Part shown: one piece after another, positions 7,837-16,398 of the stretch | Layout: every line of letters starts with the position of its first letter | Numbering within the stretch: position 1 is the first letter of the stretch | From: an uncultured Gammaproteobacteria bacterium | GTDB lineage: Bacteria; Pseudomonadota; Gammaproteobacteria; Pseudomonadales; Ketobacteraceae | Assembly: GCA_913063495.1 (NCBI GenBank) | Contig: CAJXXT010000025.1 | Coordinates: 1 to 39,954, forward strand | Length of the DNA: 39,954 nucleotides | Direction: 5' to 3' | The notes under the pieces: generated by a model | What the model saw: the letters and a program-made list of their open reading frames with translations, nothing else | The model's database searches: none | What the model was told of the DNA's origin: nothing | Made by a program: the position numbers and the translations under genes

Positions 7837-10800
7837 CTAACTCAACTCCTCAAGATGATGCGTGGATACCACGCCAAAGTCTTCAAGAATAGCGTACATA
7901 CAAGGAACAACAAACAACACCAAAACGGTAGATGTAGCAATACCGAACACGATGCTAGTGGTTAACGGTATCAGTATTTGGGCCTGTAAACTGGTTTCAA
8001 AAAGCAATGGTGCCATGCCCGCAATCGTCGTTAAAGACGTCAGTACCACAGCTCGAAAACGATCATGGCTCGCTTTGGCTGCGGCATCATGCACACTAAA
8101 GCCTTCCGCAACCCGGTTTTTAGCAAAAATCACCAACAAGATTGAGTCGTTCACCACAATTCCCGCAAGCGATACAAACCCCAGCATAGAGGGCATCGTA
8201 ATATCCAGTCCCATCAACCAATGCCCCCAAATCACACCAATAAGCGCGAGAGGGATATTCACCATAACAATCACCGGTTCAATATAAGAATGAAACTGCA
8301 CACTCAGCAAAATAAAGATAACAAATAACCCCATAATAAACGCCCTCATCATAGAGTCCTGAGTCACTTTGGCGTTCTTTGCCTCCCCTTGCATCTCAAC
8401 ACGAACATTGGGAAACTGCTTTTCAAAACCTGGCAGATACTGTTTTTGGTAGTCTGCAAGGATGGCATTGGTATTATTCAGCTCCTTATCAACATCGCCG
8501 TATATCGTCACTGTACGCTGGTTATTCACTCGATGAATCCTTGATACACTTCGCGTCATAGAAATGTCTGCCACTGTTGATAATGGGATCACTTTGCCGG
8601 TACTAGGATGTATTACCGGAAAGTGGTCAAAATCAGCCAAACTATCACGGGACTCCCGAGCCAAAATCACATTAACTTCAATACTTTCTAAACCGATATT
8701 ACTCTCCAATACCTTACTGCCTTGATACGCAGCACGTAATTGTGAGGCAATGATTTTTGAATCCAACCCTAATGCAAATGCTCCTGGTTTTAGTTGCAAG
8801 GTAAATTCAGGTTTTCCTGGACGTAAATCATCCATAACATTATTCACCCCAGGATACCCAGAAAACCAATTCTGCAATGCATAAGACGCTTCAGAAAGCT
8901 CATCAAGATCATCGCCAAATAAACGAATATAAATAGCACGACCTGCTGGACCAATGGCAGGTTCCTTAATAGAGATATTTTTAGCACTAGGTACAACGCC
9001 GTTTGTTTCTCGCCACAGTGACATAAATTCGTTTAATCGCACCGGTCGCTGCTCTGCACCTAATAGATCAACACTAATGGTCGCTAAATGTGGCCCCGTT
9101 TCAAAAGCATCCGCATTCTCATTAAAATTCACTGTAATGGATTTAATCAACGGTTGTGCTTCAAGCATGGGATAACGTTGACGTAACACATTCTCCACGT
9201 CTTTTGCTGACGTCACCAAATGATCCACAACGGATTGTGTTTTGTGCAATGAAGTACCTGCTGGCATCAACACCCTCGCCTGCACCAAATCTCCTTCCAG
9301 ATCAGGAAATGCTGAAAATTTTACAACACCTGAAATTAACAGACTCACTGATAATACAAATACACCAATGACTGATCCAACAAACAGATAACGATAACCA
9401 ATAAGCCGCGATACCGTCACATCCATTTTAAGTCGAAGGCTTTCAAACCAATCTTCGAATTTCTGCCTAACAATAGGAATCTTAGTATTTTTTTGATGCT
9501 CTAATGAATGGTAAAGATGATGAGGAAGAATAAAAAAAGCTTCCACTAAAGACACAACAATAACGGAAATTAACACGATAGGAATAACACGTAATACCTG
9601 TCCAATATCACCCTGAATAAAAAGAAGCCCTACAAATATTGATACCGTCGTCAGAAACGATGAGAACACACCGTTAGCGACTTTTTTAGTACCTTCAATG
9701 GCTGCTTCCATAGAGCTTTTACCAAGACGTAATTGGCTGGCAATACTTTCACTAATAACAATGGCGTCATCCATCAAAATACCCAGGGCTAGCAATAACG
9801 CAACCATGGATAACATGTTGATGCTAATACCTAGATTACCAAGGACAAACGCACTGGCCAAAAAGGATACTGGCAGGCCCATCACCACCCAAAATGCATA
9901 ACGAGAACCAAAAAATAGCCACATCACTAAAAACACGAGAATCAAACCCTGTAATGCATTGCTACTTAGCAGGCTTATTCGATCACTAACGATACTGGTA
10001 TAATCCTGAGTGAGATAAAACGACACTCCCTCCGGCAAACGTCTCTCTTCTTCCTGCACAAACTGTTTAACGCGGTTTAATACTCGCAAACTATCATCTA
10101 GCGTATTTTTCTTTATTTTCAAAAACGCAGCAGGCTGGTCATTTAATGTTGCCTGTTGAGACTCTACTTCAAACTCATCAACTATGGTTGCAATGTCACC
10201 CAACAGAACCTCGTTTCCTTGAGAACCGCGTAGCACCACCAATAGAGACAACTCAGCAATTGATCGCCGCTCATCACTTAAGCGAATTTGATAGTCCCTA
10301 AATTTCGTTTTAACATCACCTACTGGAAGATCAACATCCTGATTGGAAATAACCTGTGCAATATCTTGTAAACTTAACCCTAATTCTCGTAATTTATGCT
10401 GCGACACTTGCACTTGAAATTGCCGATTTGAGAACCCCTGAATTTCAACCAATGGAATACCTGAAAACTGCAACATACGTTGCTTAACGTCTTCCGCCAA
10501 ACGTTTTAATTCAGGCCGCATCAGATCAGCTGTTAATGCAAGAGTAATAACTTCTTGTGTTCTACCTAACTCTTTTACAGTGGGAATTTCTGATTCATCA
10601 GGAAAATTATCCACAGCATCAACTTCAGATTTAACATCATCCAGAAACGCAGAGAAATCACCCGCCTCTAACATTTTCACCGTCATTATTCCGAGTGACG
10701 TACGTGCCTGACAGCGCTTCTCTTCAATAAAGCTAATACCATCCAGCGCATCTTCTAAAGGCTTACATATACCGGTTTCTACATCTTTTGGAGCGGCACC

Positions 10801-10950
10801 GGGATACGGCACTCGAATTTCCACCTCAAACGATTTGACTTCAGGAAAGGTTTCTCGTTTTATCGATGGTAACGTTAACATACCCGCCAACAGGAACATC
10901 ACCATCATTAAGTTGGCTGCCGTGGGGTGTTTTGCAAAAAATCGAATCAT
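7837..10950 (-). CDS. RND-family efflux pump inner-membrane transporter (HAE1-like)
   Basis: 1037 residues from ATG at 10948-10950 (MIRFFAKHPTAANLMMVMF). The frame is open further upstream, but that part overlaps the adaptor gene and has no family similarity. Proton-driven inner-membrane pump exporting drugs, lipids or other amphiphiles in a tripartite complex. The N-terminal amphipathic segment leads into TM1; a long periplasmic loop follows (FPEVKSFEVEIRVPYPGAAP); TM4 carries the proton-relay Asp pair in GILMDDAIV; a second periplasmic loop and five C-terminal TM segments end with TIAGMAPLLFETSLQAQILIP. The upstream stop and this start are separated by one base, implying translational coupling. 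No outer-membrane factor is encoded here, so a TolC-like protein elsewhere is probably used. Confidence 0.92.
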   Translation of the reverse strand: MIRFFAKHPTAANLMMVMFLLAGMLTLPSIKRETFPEVKSFEVEIRVPYPGAAPKDVETGICKPLEDALDGISFIEEKRCQARTSLGIMTVKMLEAGDFSAFLDDVKSEVDAVDNFPDESEIPTVKELGRTQEVITLALTADLMRPELKRLAEDVKQRMLQFSGIPLVEIQGFSNRQFQVQVSQHKLRELGLSLQDIAQVISNQDVDLPVGDVKTKFRDYQIRLSDERRSIAELSLLVVLRGSQGNEVLLGDIATIVDEFEVESQQATLNDQPAAFLKIKKNTLDDSLRVLNRVKQFVQEEERRLPEGVSFYLTQDYTSIVSDRISLLSSNALQGLILVFLVMWLFFGSRYAFWVVMGLPVSFLASAFVLGNLGISINMLSMVALLLALGILMDDAIVISESIASQLRLGKSSMEAAIEGTKKVANGVFSSFLTTVSIFVGLLFIQGDIGQVLRVIPIVLISVIVVSLVEAFFILPHHLYHSLEHQKNTKIPIVRQKFEDWFESLRLKMDVTVSRLIGYRYLFVGSVIGVFVLSVSLLISGVVKFSAFPDLEGDLVQARVLMPAGTSLHKTQSVVDHLVTSAKDVENVLRQRYPMLEAQPLIKSITVNFNENADAFETGPHLATISVDLLGAEQRPVRLNEFMSLWRETNGVVPSAKNISIKEPAIGPAGRAIYIRLFGDDLDELSEASYALQNWFSGYPGVNNVMDDLRPGKPEFTLQLKPGAFALGLDSKIIASQLRAAYQGSKVLESNIGLESIEVNVILARESRDSLADFDHFPVIHPSTGKVIPLSTVADISMTRSVSRIHRVNNQRTVTIYGDVDKELNNTNAILADYQKQYLPGFEKQFPNVRVEMQGEAKNAKVTQDSMMRAFIMGLFVIFILLSVQFHSYIEPVIVMVNIPLALIGVIWGHWLMGLDITMPSMLGFVSLAGIVVNDSILLVIFAKNRVAEGFSVHDAAAKASHDRFRAVVLTSLTTIAGMAPLLFETSLQAQILIPLTTSIVFGIATSTVLVLFVVPCMYAILEDFGVVSTHHLEELS

Positions 10951-10951
10951 A

Positions 10952-12361
10952 TTATTGACCTTCCACCCACTGCTGAATACTGCTTTCCATAACCTCATCT
11001 GTTGTGGCATGCAACGCCATGCCATTCACCGCAGGAAATAAATCTGACACAATGATCTGCTGTCCTTCACTCAAGCCACTTTTAAACAAAGCAATAGACC
11101 CGAATTGATAGTCCGGTTTCATTGCCTTTTTCAGCAGCACTGTCTTATTTGTTGTTTTTTCACCGTCTACCTTTTGCACATTCGAAAGCATATAAACACT
11201 ACCTTCATGTAATGCATCCCGTGGAATAACATAAAAAGACTGAGGCCGAGAACGAATCACCACTTCTGTATACATTTGTGCAATTAGTGGCGGACGTACC
11301 CCAGGATCAACATTTTTGTAAGGATTCTCCACACTGACCATAATGCCTAACGTTCGTGTAGAAGGATCCAACTCATCGCTAATCCGTTCAACTTTTGCAG
11401 GCCAACGAATATTGGGGGATCCCGGCAGGCGTACTTCAGCCTCAATACCTAACATTTCAAACATTGCACTGGTTTTTATCATCAATACGGCTTTCTCAAA
11501 CGACATACCCCCAGCATCTTCACCCGGCCCTCGTATCGACTTTGCCAAAGAATGAAAACGTTCTACTGGAAACTGCACATTAATAAGTACCTTATCAATA
11601 GTTTGTGTTGAAAATAGAGAGGTCCCCTGTGCGACAAATTGGCTTTCTTCTACCGAAAGCTGTGTAATTCGTCCATTAAACGGCATTACTATTTTTGTTC
11701 GCTCCACATTGCGCTGTTGTGTTTCTACTGATGCCTCTGCAATAACAATTTTGGCAACCAATACATCACGTTGTGCTGGCAAGGTATCCAGCTGATTTTT
11801 CAGACTCTGTACTTCTTGCTTCAGTTGAATAACGGCACTTTTCTGGCTATCAACCGTTGACTGAGCGATTGAACGTTTTGATAAAAGTTTTTGTTTCCTT
11901 AACAACTCCTTATTGGCAAGCTTCAGTTTCTCCTGCACTAACGCAAGATTGACTTTTACATCGTTTAAATTTGCATCTAACTCTCTAAGATTTGCCTGTG
12001 TTACCGCCACATCGGCTTTGGCTTGTTTTAATGCCAGCTGATAATCCCTATCATCAACCCTTAACACCAAGGTATCTTCGGGTATTAACTCTCCTTTACG
12101 CAATTTGGGATGAACGTAGGTCACCATGCCACTGACCTCTAGCTTCACATTAAGCAAAACATTCGGCTCAACCACACCATAACCAGTAATCGTTGGCGCA
12201 ATCATATGCTGCTTTAACGTAATCACATTGACTGGTACGGGTTTCTTCGCAAAATCATCATGCTTCATTGTTGGTTGTAATTTCACTAAAGCAACGGAAA
12301 TAGCAACAAACACCATTAGCACCAATAAAAAGGCCCGTTTTTTTGTTAGTAACGCCATCAT
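10952..12361 (-). CDS. RND efflux periplasmic adaptor (membrane fusion protein)
   Basis: 469 residues. An N-terminal signal anchor (KKRAFLLVLMVFVAISVALV) is followed by a barrel-sandwich half (GYGVVEPNVLLNVKLEVSG), a long alpha-helical hairpin at about residues 110-225 rich in Leu, Lys and Gln, then the second lipoyl half (VMPFNGRITQLSVEESQFV) and beta-barrel domains. No lipobox Cys is seen, so it is probably anchored by the N-terminal helix. It links the RND pump to an outer-membrane channel. Its start overlaps the TetR stop by 4 bp (ATGA at 12358-12361). The helical hairpin is long, as in adaptors that meet TolC tip-to-tip. Confidence 0.9.
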   Translation of the reverse strand: MMALLTKKRAFLLVLMVFVAISVALVKLQPTMKHDDFAKKPVPVNVITLKQHMIAPTITGYGVVEPNVLLNVKLEVSGMVTYVHPKLRKGELIPEDTLVLRVDDRDYQLALKQAKADVAVTQANLRELDANLNDVKVNLALVQEKLKLANKELLRKQKLLSKRSIAQSTVDSQKSAVIQLKQEVQSLKNQLDTLPAQRDVLVAKIVIAEASVETQQRNVERTKIVMPFNGRITQLSVEESQFVAQGTSLFSTQTIDKVLINVQFPVERFHSLAKSIRGPGEDAGGMSFEKAVLMIKTSAMFEMLGIEAEVRLPGSPNIRWPAKVERISDELDPSTRTLGIMVSVENPYKNVDPGVRPPLIAQMYTEVVIRSRPQSFYVIPRDALHEGSVYMLSNVQKVDGEKTTNKTVLLKKAMKPDYQFGSIALFKSGLSEGQQIIVSDLFPAVNGMALHATTDEVMESSIQQWVEGQ

Positions 12362-12996
12362 TTTTCCTCAACACCTTGAATAAACATTTGATAAATATGA
12401 TCTGCCCACTGAGGGCTATTAACATCCTGTTTTGATATCTCCCAAGCTCGCTCTCTTATTGGCTCCGCAAAAAAAGGCATCAGCAACATGTTCATTAATG
12501 AGAACGCAGCCCAATGCGGGTTTACGTCTTTACGTATCCGCCCTAACGTTTGTTCTTGAGCAATCAATTTAGGCAGAAAGGCCCGCATACGTTTAGGAAA
12601 CAACTCAATAAAACGCTCCCCCAAAGGGCCAGGTTGATCCACAATATCATCAATCAAAAACCGCCCCATGATGCGACTTTCTCTAAGGTACGCTAACGTT
12701 GCGAAGATAAAACCCTTTAACGGCTCACTACTCTGATCAAGGTGCTCTAAAGAAGAGAAATGCTGCGTTGACAAGTCTTCTAACAAAGCAATGAACAAAC
12801 CCTCTTTGCTACCAAAGTAATAACTGATCATCGCTGATTGCGTGCCCGCTTCACTGGCAAGCTCTCGAATAGTAATGTTTCGAAAGCTTTTCTCGCCAAG
12901 AAGATGATGAGCAGCCTCAATCAGACGCGCTTTGCGCTCTTGCTGTACCCCTGGATCCGATGGTCGACCGCGGTTTGCCTTCAAATTATTCCTCAT
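12358..12996 (-). CDS. TetR/AcrR-family regulator of the RND operon
   Basis: 212 residues. The N-terminal helix-turn-helix at about 22-68 reads RLIEAAHHLLGEKSF, ITIRELASEAGTQSAMISYYFGSKEGL, typical of TetR proteins. The C-terminal ligand domain is unassigned. It is first gene of the tetR-MFP-RND operon and overlaps the next gene by 4 bp, so it probably controls its own operon and responds to a pump substrate. An AT-rich imperfect dyad upstream (13014-13034) is a candidate operator. Confidence 0.9.
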   Translation of the reverse strand: MRNNLKANRGRPSDPGVQQERKARLIEAAHHLLGEKSFRNITIRELASEAGTQSAMISYYFGSKEGLFIALLEDLSTQHFSSLEHLDQSSEPLKGFIFATLAYLRESRIMGRFLIDDIVDQPGPLGERFIELFPKRMRAFLPKLIAQEQTLGRIRKDVNPHWAAFSLMNMLLMPFFAEPIRERAWEISKQDVNSPQWADHIYQMFIQGVEEK

Positions 12997-13013
12997 TATG
13001 CCATTTAGTTGAT

Positions 13014-13034
13014 CGCTTGATTAATTAAATAGCG
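13014..13034. promoter_or_regulatory. Candidate operator upstream of the efflux tetR
   Basis: CGCT...AGCG outer arms flank a TTAATTAA core (13014-13034), about 17 bp upstream of the tetR start. The dyad is imperfect, so this is a weak proposal for an autoregulatory TetR site. Confidence 0.35.
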
Positions 13035-13175
13035 TAATGAGGAGAAAAACAAGTAACAAATTGCAACTTTTTGCCGTTTAGCTGAGCAGGCATTTTCCAC
13101 GATTTTATAGCTCAATTAACACCTCCTGCTTTTAAACCCAACTATGGGTCTCCGACAAAAACGAGTTCATTTCCG

Positions 13176-13775
13176 CTATTCTTGCAAACCTTCACAATCA
13201 GCTTGATTTGGAATCTCAACAAACAAAGTTTGAAATAGCCATTTTCCGTTGATTTTCTCTGCTTTCAAGTGAACATTTGCACCTGTTTTTGTCCCATTGA
13301 TAGGGTAAGAGAGGTCAGCTGTACGATCACGTTCAATTATCCCAGTAAACCCAAATCCTTCAGATATAGGTGCCCCCAATTTTTCCATACAACTGCTATT
13401 GGAAGTCACAAGCGCAAGCGACTTGGAAAAGAGCTTTTCATTTTTTACTTGAAATTCTATATAAAGTATCATAGCTCCTGACGAAAATAGGACACTGATC
13501 ACAAGAAAGAGTGCAGCAATTGACCAGCGTTTTTGAGTGGCTCGAAATTGCTCGTAGCTATCCCATTGTTTATTTTTCCAGGCCCACTCGTTGCCTTTTG
13601 CCCCTAATACAAAAGGCATTATCAAATTGAGGCCCGGTACAAGCGTCAGAAGAGCTATTTTTGAACCGTTAAACAGCCCCCAGATCCAATTAAAAAAGAA
13701 TGCCCCCCAATTCCAGCTCCATTCAATAGGCTTATCTTTATCGGGCCTTTCTTCTGACATCTCATGCTCATCCAT
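13176..13775 (-). CDS. Membrane protein with C-terminal Coa1-like domain
   Basis: 199 residues. The N-terminal part has a Trp/Phe-rich motif WSWNWGAFFFNWIWGLFNG followed by a hydrophobic segment (IALLTLVPGLNLIMPFVLGA), then a second TM helix at about 88-107 (WSIAALFLVISVLFSSGAMI). The C-terminal about 85 residues (one Cys pair, SYPINGTKTGANVHLKAEKI, NGKWLFQTLFVEI) resemble the cytochrome-oxidase-assembly protein 1 (Coa1) family, which is widespread in bacteria as a tail on small membrane proteins of unknown role. The start could be Met1 or Met6. It lies alone between the efflux operon and the attC-flanked region. No function can be assigned. Confidence 0.6.
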   Translation of the reverse strand: MDEHEMSEERPDKDKPIEWSWNWGAFFFNWIWGLFNGSKIALLTLVPGLNLIMPFVLGAKGNEWAWKNKQWDSYEQFRATQKRWSIAALFLVISVLFSSGAMILYIEFQVKNEKLFSKSLALVTSNSSCMEKLGAPISEGFGFTGIIERDRTADLSYPINGTKTGANVHLKAEKINGKWLFQTLFVEIPNQADCEGLQE

Positions 13776-13927
13776 ATTTAATCACAACCTATTCAAATCG
13801 AGTTCAATCCGTTGTTCTGTTTCACCGATATTGTAAGACTGCTCGCATACATGTCAATTTTCGGCCATAAGCGGTCATTAAGGAACCTGCCGAATAGTGA
13901 AGTCACTGTTACCGTGATAGTCGGGTG

Positions 13928-14003
13928 TGTTTATGAAGCGGTCAGTCGAACTGGCTTCATGTGAAAAGTAAAAAACATGAAAGCGGACGTTCAGATTCAA
14001 CGC
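13928..14003 (-). repeat. Left copy of 76/77-bp inverted repeat
   Basis: The reverse complement of this stretch is identical to 20762-20838 except for one extra T in a T-run of the right copy. The pair brackets about 6.8 kb. The repeat starts at the R' box of the left attC site and contains its own small hairpin (GAAGCCAGT / ACTG..GCTTC). Confidence 0.95.
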
Positions 14004-14060
14004 TCGACGCACATGACGGAGCGATCTTGGCGGCGTTCATTGTGACGTCGCTTGTTGGGA
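13995..14060 (-). other. attC-like integron recombination site, left, minus strand
   Basis: Read on the minus strand: R'' box TCCCAAC (14060-14054), spacer AAG, 5' arm CGACGTCACAATGAACG, loop, 3' arm CGTCATGTGCGTCG, spacer AGC, R' box GTTGAAT (14001-13995) matching GTTRRRY. The two arms pair over 14 bp once three bases of the 5' arm (T, A, A) are left extrahelical, the hallmark of attC hairpins. It lies 3' of the thioredoxin-fold gene, the usual place for a cassette's attC. No integrase gene is in the window. Confidence 0.75.
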
Positions 14061-14167
14061 TTGCCGACAAAAGGGGGCCTAGTCCCATTAACCTTGATAA
14101 CTAACTGTTTCAAAGCCAATGTTTGATTGTGCTTTTATTTTTTCTGGTCGCCGTTCTCATCAAAGTG

Positions 14168-14632
14168 CTACATTTGTAATTTCTGAACTTCTTCAAAAAT
14201 TTGTTGGACTGGCAGTCGATTGATTGCACCCCCGAAATTTAACATTTTGGGGGTTTGAACCCATTGAAAAACTAATTCACCGTTATTATATAGAAATACG
14301 GCTGGCTGAAGATAAGCCTCTTTGCCATGCCCCTTCCCTGTTTTAACATCAAGCTGATCTCGCATTACAAGGTTTTCATCTGGAATTAGGTCAAATTCAA
14401 GTTTGAGCTTTTTTGCTAATTGTTGACACTCAGTAGTATTGTCAACAGAGACCCCTACTATCAACACATCCCCTTCTGATTTTAATACCCTATTTAGCTC
14501 ACTTAGGTATTGTCGGCAAAACGGACACCACTTTCCTCTGTAACTAGTCAAAAGCGTTATAGGGGATTGGTCAACTATTCGTTTGATATCTTCTGAAAAA
14601 TTTATCTCTTCTATTTTATTCTTTCCGGTCAT
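14168..14632 (-). CDS. Thioredoxin-fold redox protein (AhpC/TSA-like, CPFC motif)
   Basis: 154 residues, cytoplasmic, no signal peptide. TSYRGKWCPFCRQYLSELNRVL (about residues 29-50) gives a WCxxC active site on a thioredoxin fold, followed by VLIVGVSVDNTTECQQLAKKL and a cis-Pro-region segment LQPAVFLYNNGE. This matches peroxiredoxin-like redoxins that act as disulfide reductants or peroxidases; the resolving Cys pattern does not identify a subclass. A good SD (GAGGA) precedes the ATG. It lies downstream of the alpha/beta hydrolase with a 60-nt gap and is followed by an attC site, as expected for the last gene of an integron cassette. Confidence 0.8.
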   Translation of the reverse strand: MTGKNKIEEINFSEDIKRIVDQSPITLLTSYRGKWCPFCRQYLSELNRVLKSEGDVLIVGVSVDNTTECQQLAKKLKLEFDLIPDENLVMRDQLDVKTGKGHGKEAYLQPAVFLYNNGELVFQWVQTPKMLNFGGAINRLPVQQIFEEVQKLQM

Positions 14633-14692
14633 TGTGATTCCTCAATGTTACTTCACATAAAATCGCTTTTTTGGGGCTGTACATAAGAAATT

Positions 14693-15574
14693 CTATGGGT
14701 TCAACACCTGCTGACTTTTCCAGTTCAAGAGTAGGTTTGCATATTCTTTTGGTTGGTCCAGCTGTAGAAAGTGGCCCGCGTTTGGGAGGTATTTTACTTC
14801 CGGATTTGGTAACAGGCTTTGTAAGTATTGCCCTGATTTTTCCCAAGGTTGGTTTGGGTCATCTTCTGCCCATGCTAGTAGAGTTGGCAGTTCAATAGAC
14901 TTTAGTTTGGGGGCGTAGTGTGCCAATTGTGTTGGGGATAGTGCCTTTAGATGTTGGGCAAAGGCCTTACGGCCTTTGGCATTGTAGACTTTATCTTGCC
15001 AGAAAACTTTTCGTGCTATAGTTTTGGTCATATTAGCAGGGTTGGAAACAGCCGCTTTTAGCTCACGCCAGCTTTGCCCTTTAGTCATGCCTCCCAACAT
15101 AGCCACAGCAGGATACAGACCGATAGTAGCCAAGGATTTTGCCAAAGCTATAGCTGGCACTGGCCAGCGATCCGACACGATGCAATTACTTAGCGTTAGG
15201 TGGCTGAAATGCTGACCATGATCACAAGTCAATATCTGGGCTACACCGCCGCCAATATCATGAGCAACCAGCCAAACTCGTCCAATATCCAACTGCACAA
15301 GCCATTCTGCTAGAATATCAGCCGTTCCTTTTAACGAATACGCGCTAGACTTCAGCCTGGTAGGACTATCCCTTACTTCCGTTTCGCCGTAACCAGGAAG
15401 GTCTGGCGCAAAAACCCGGTAGCCTTTTTCGATAAAGTATGGCAACACTGTCTCCCATAGATTCGCGCTAGCAGGGATACCATGTAGAAAAACAACAGGG
15501 GTTCCATTTTCAGGGCCACCCTGTAGTACCGATAACGTAGTATTTCCTAACACGTAAGCTTTACGTTCCATCAT
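14693..15574 (-). CDS. Alpha/beta hydrolase with Asp nucleophile (dehalogenase/epoxide-hydrolase-like)
   Basis: 293 residues, cytoplasmic. The oxyanion motif HGIPASANLW (30-39), then PDLPGYGETE, the nucleophile elbow VAHDIGGGVAQ with Asp at the position of the usual Ser, an acidic residue in AWAEDDPNQPW, and the catalytic His in NAGHFLQLDQP. Asp at the elbow is typical of haloalkane dehalogenases, fluoroacetate dehalogenases and epoxide hydrolases, but those families usually have Trp (or Arg) after the Asp; here it is Ile, so the substrate is open. The start ATGATG has an AGGA SD and overlaps the TetR stop by 14 bp, so the two are coupled and the TetR probably controls this gene. Confidence 0.8.
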   Translation of the reverse strand: MMERKAYVLGNTTLSVLQGGPENGTPVVFLHGIPASANLWETVLPYFIEKGYRVFAPDLPGYGETEVRDSPTRLKSSAYSLKGTADILAEWLVQLDIGRVWLVAHDIGGGVAQILTCDHGQHFSHLTLSNCIVSDRWPVPAIALAKSLATIGLYPAVAMLGGMTKGQSWRELKAAVSNPANMTKTIARKVFWQDKVYNAKGRKAFAQHLKALSPTQLAHYAPKLKSIELPTLLAWAEDDPNQPWEKSGQYLQSLLPNPEVKYLPNAGHFLQLDQPKEYANLLLNWKSQQVLNP

Positions 15575-16175
15575 GTTTTTCCTGTTGTTGAATTAATAGC
15601 AGAGACGTGTCGATAACCTCTATCAAATTTTGCGAGTTGCTTTCTATGCGAACCTGCACCCTGAGTCCCTGCAGAACCGTAATAAAATAGTCCCCCAATT
15701 GTTTAGCGGTCAACACCTGACCTAGCCGCCCACTAGCTTGCTCAATCTGCAGATAGGCAATGATCGTCTGGTTAAACTCTATCAATTTCTTGCTGATATA
15801 ACCGTGCAACTCTGCGTCGCTAGCAGCCAATTCCAGTACACTGTTTACCAACAAACAGCCATTGTTCAGCTGCTGTTGGTTTTCATCAAAAATAAAATTC
15901 AACAACATTTCTCGCAGATTTTCACTCACAGATCGGCCTGGTCTCATTCCGCTCATACCACTACGGATTGCTTCATTGCAGTAGCAGTCAACGGTCTTGA
16001 TAAAAAGAGCTTTTTTCCCGCCAAAAGCGTTATACAAGCTGGTTTTGGTCAATGAAGTCAGTTCACTCAGCTCATCCATCGTGGTCGCGTGATAGCCCTT
16101 GCGCCAGAAGTGATCCATTATTTGATGCAGTACAAAAGACTCATCAAATTGTTTTTTTCGGGGCATTAGTCTCAA
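15561..16175 (-). CDS. TetR/AcrR-family regulator of the hydrolase operon
   Basis: 204 residues; Met4 (MPRKKQFDE) is an alternative start and fits the family N-terminus better. HTH at about 22-60: MDHFWRKGYHATTMDEL, TSLTKTSLYNAFGGKKALF. The C-terminal domain has NGCLLVNSVLELA, shared with the divergent TetR at 16396, so the two belong to the same subfamily. Overlaps the hydrolase gene by 14 bp. A near-perfect dyad 22 bp upstream (16198-16215) is its likely operator, implying autoregulation and control of the hydrolase and redoxin. Confidence 0.9.
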   Translation of the reverse strand: MRLMPRKKQFDESFVLHQIMDHFWRKGYHATTMDELSELTSLTKTSLYNAFGGKKALFIKTVDCYCNEAIRSGMSGMRPGRSVSENLREMLLNFIFDENQQQLNNGCLLVNSVLELAASDAELHGYISKKLIEFNQTIIAYLQIEQASGRLGQVLTAKQLGDYFITVLQGLRVQVRIESNSQNLIEVIDTSLLLIQQQEKHDGT

Positions 16176-16197
16176 TTCTCATTTACGAATAGTCTAT

Positions 16198-16215
16198 TTG
16201 TACCGTACAGTACAA
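16198..16215. promoter_or_regulatory. Candidate operator for the minus-strand TetR
   Basis: TTGTACCGTACAGTACAA is an 18-bp dyad with 16 of 18 positions symmetrical, built from three GTAC units. It lies 22 bp upstream of the minus-strand tetR start, where TetR operators are normally found. Confidence 0.65.
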
Positions 16216-16325
16216 TATTAAATTTCAGTTGTCAAAAACTCAACAAGTTACAGCCTAATTGTCTTTTTCAAACGGGATGTCCTGAGAGCCCAATATTACT
16301 TTTCCCAAAATAACCTTGCCATTAA

Positions 16326-16339
16326 GGACTGATCAGTCC
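16326..16339. promoter_or_regulatory. Perfect palindromic operator upstream of the plus-strand TetR
   Basis: GGACTGATCAGTCC is a perfect 14-bp palindrome. A plausible promoter surrounds it: TTGCCA at 16316-16321 and CAGAAT at 16339-16344, 17 bp apart, so bound repressor would cover the spacer. Likely operator of the TetR starting at 16396. Confidence 0.65.
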
Positions 16340-16383
16340 AGAATGATTGCTTCATAATACAATGATGCATGTTAACGCTACCT

Positions 16384-16398
16384 GGAGTATCAAACTTG
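16384..16398 (+). promoter_or_regulatory. SD and TTG start deciding the second TetR N-terminus
   Basis: GGAG at 16384-16387 is followed 8 nt later by an in-frame TTG (16396-16398). Translating from there gives MARPIEFNREQA, a typical TetR beginning; the ATG at 16369 has no SD and adds nine unconserved residues. Confidence 0.65.

Larger units (their letters stand above)
13776..14167. other. Intergenic stretch holding a repeat copy and an attC site
   Basis: No gene is visible in these 392 bp. It contains the left copy of the 76-bp inverted repeat (13928-14003) and the left attC site (13995-14060). Short motifs such as TAAGCGGTCATTAAGG at 13868 look like mosaic repeat debris. It marks the boundary between the core-type efflux region and the accessory region. 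Confidence 0.7.

Noticed and set aside
10951-11025. 25-residue N-terminal extension of the RND pump
   Set aside because: The extension overlaps the adaptor gene; MIRFFAKHP at 10950 is the family N-terminus and follows the adaptor stop by one base.
13928-14003. Inverted repeats as terminal inverted repeats of a transposon
   Set aside because: No transposase belonging to the pair is found inside and no short target duplication is seen outside; the attC boxes at the repeat edge explain the boundary better.
14616-14846. 76-codon open frame on the minus strand between redoxin and hydrolase genes
   Set aside because: It overlaps the 3' end of the alpha/beta hydrolase in another frame and has a compositionally random sequence.
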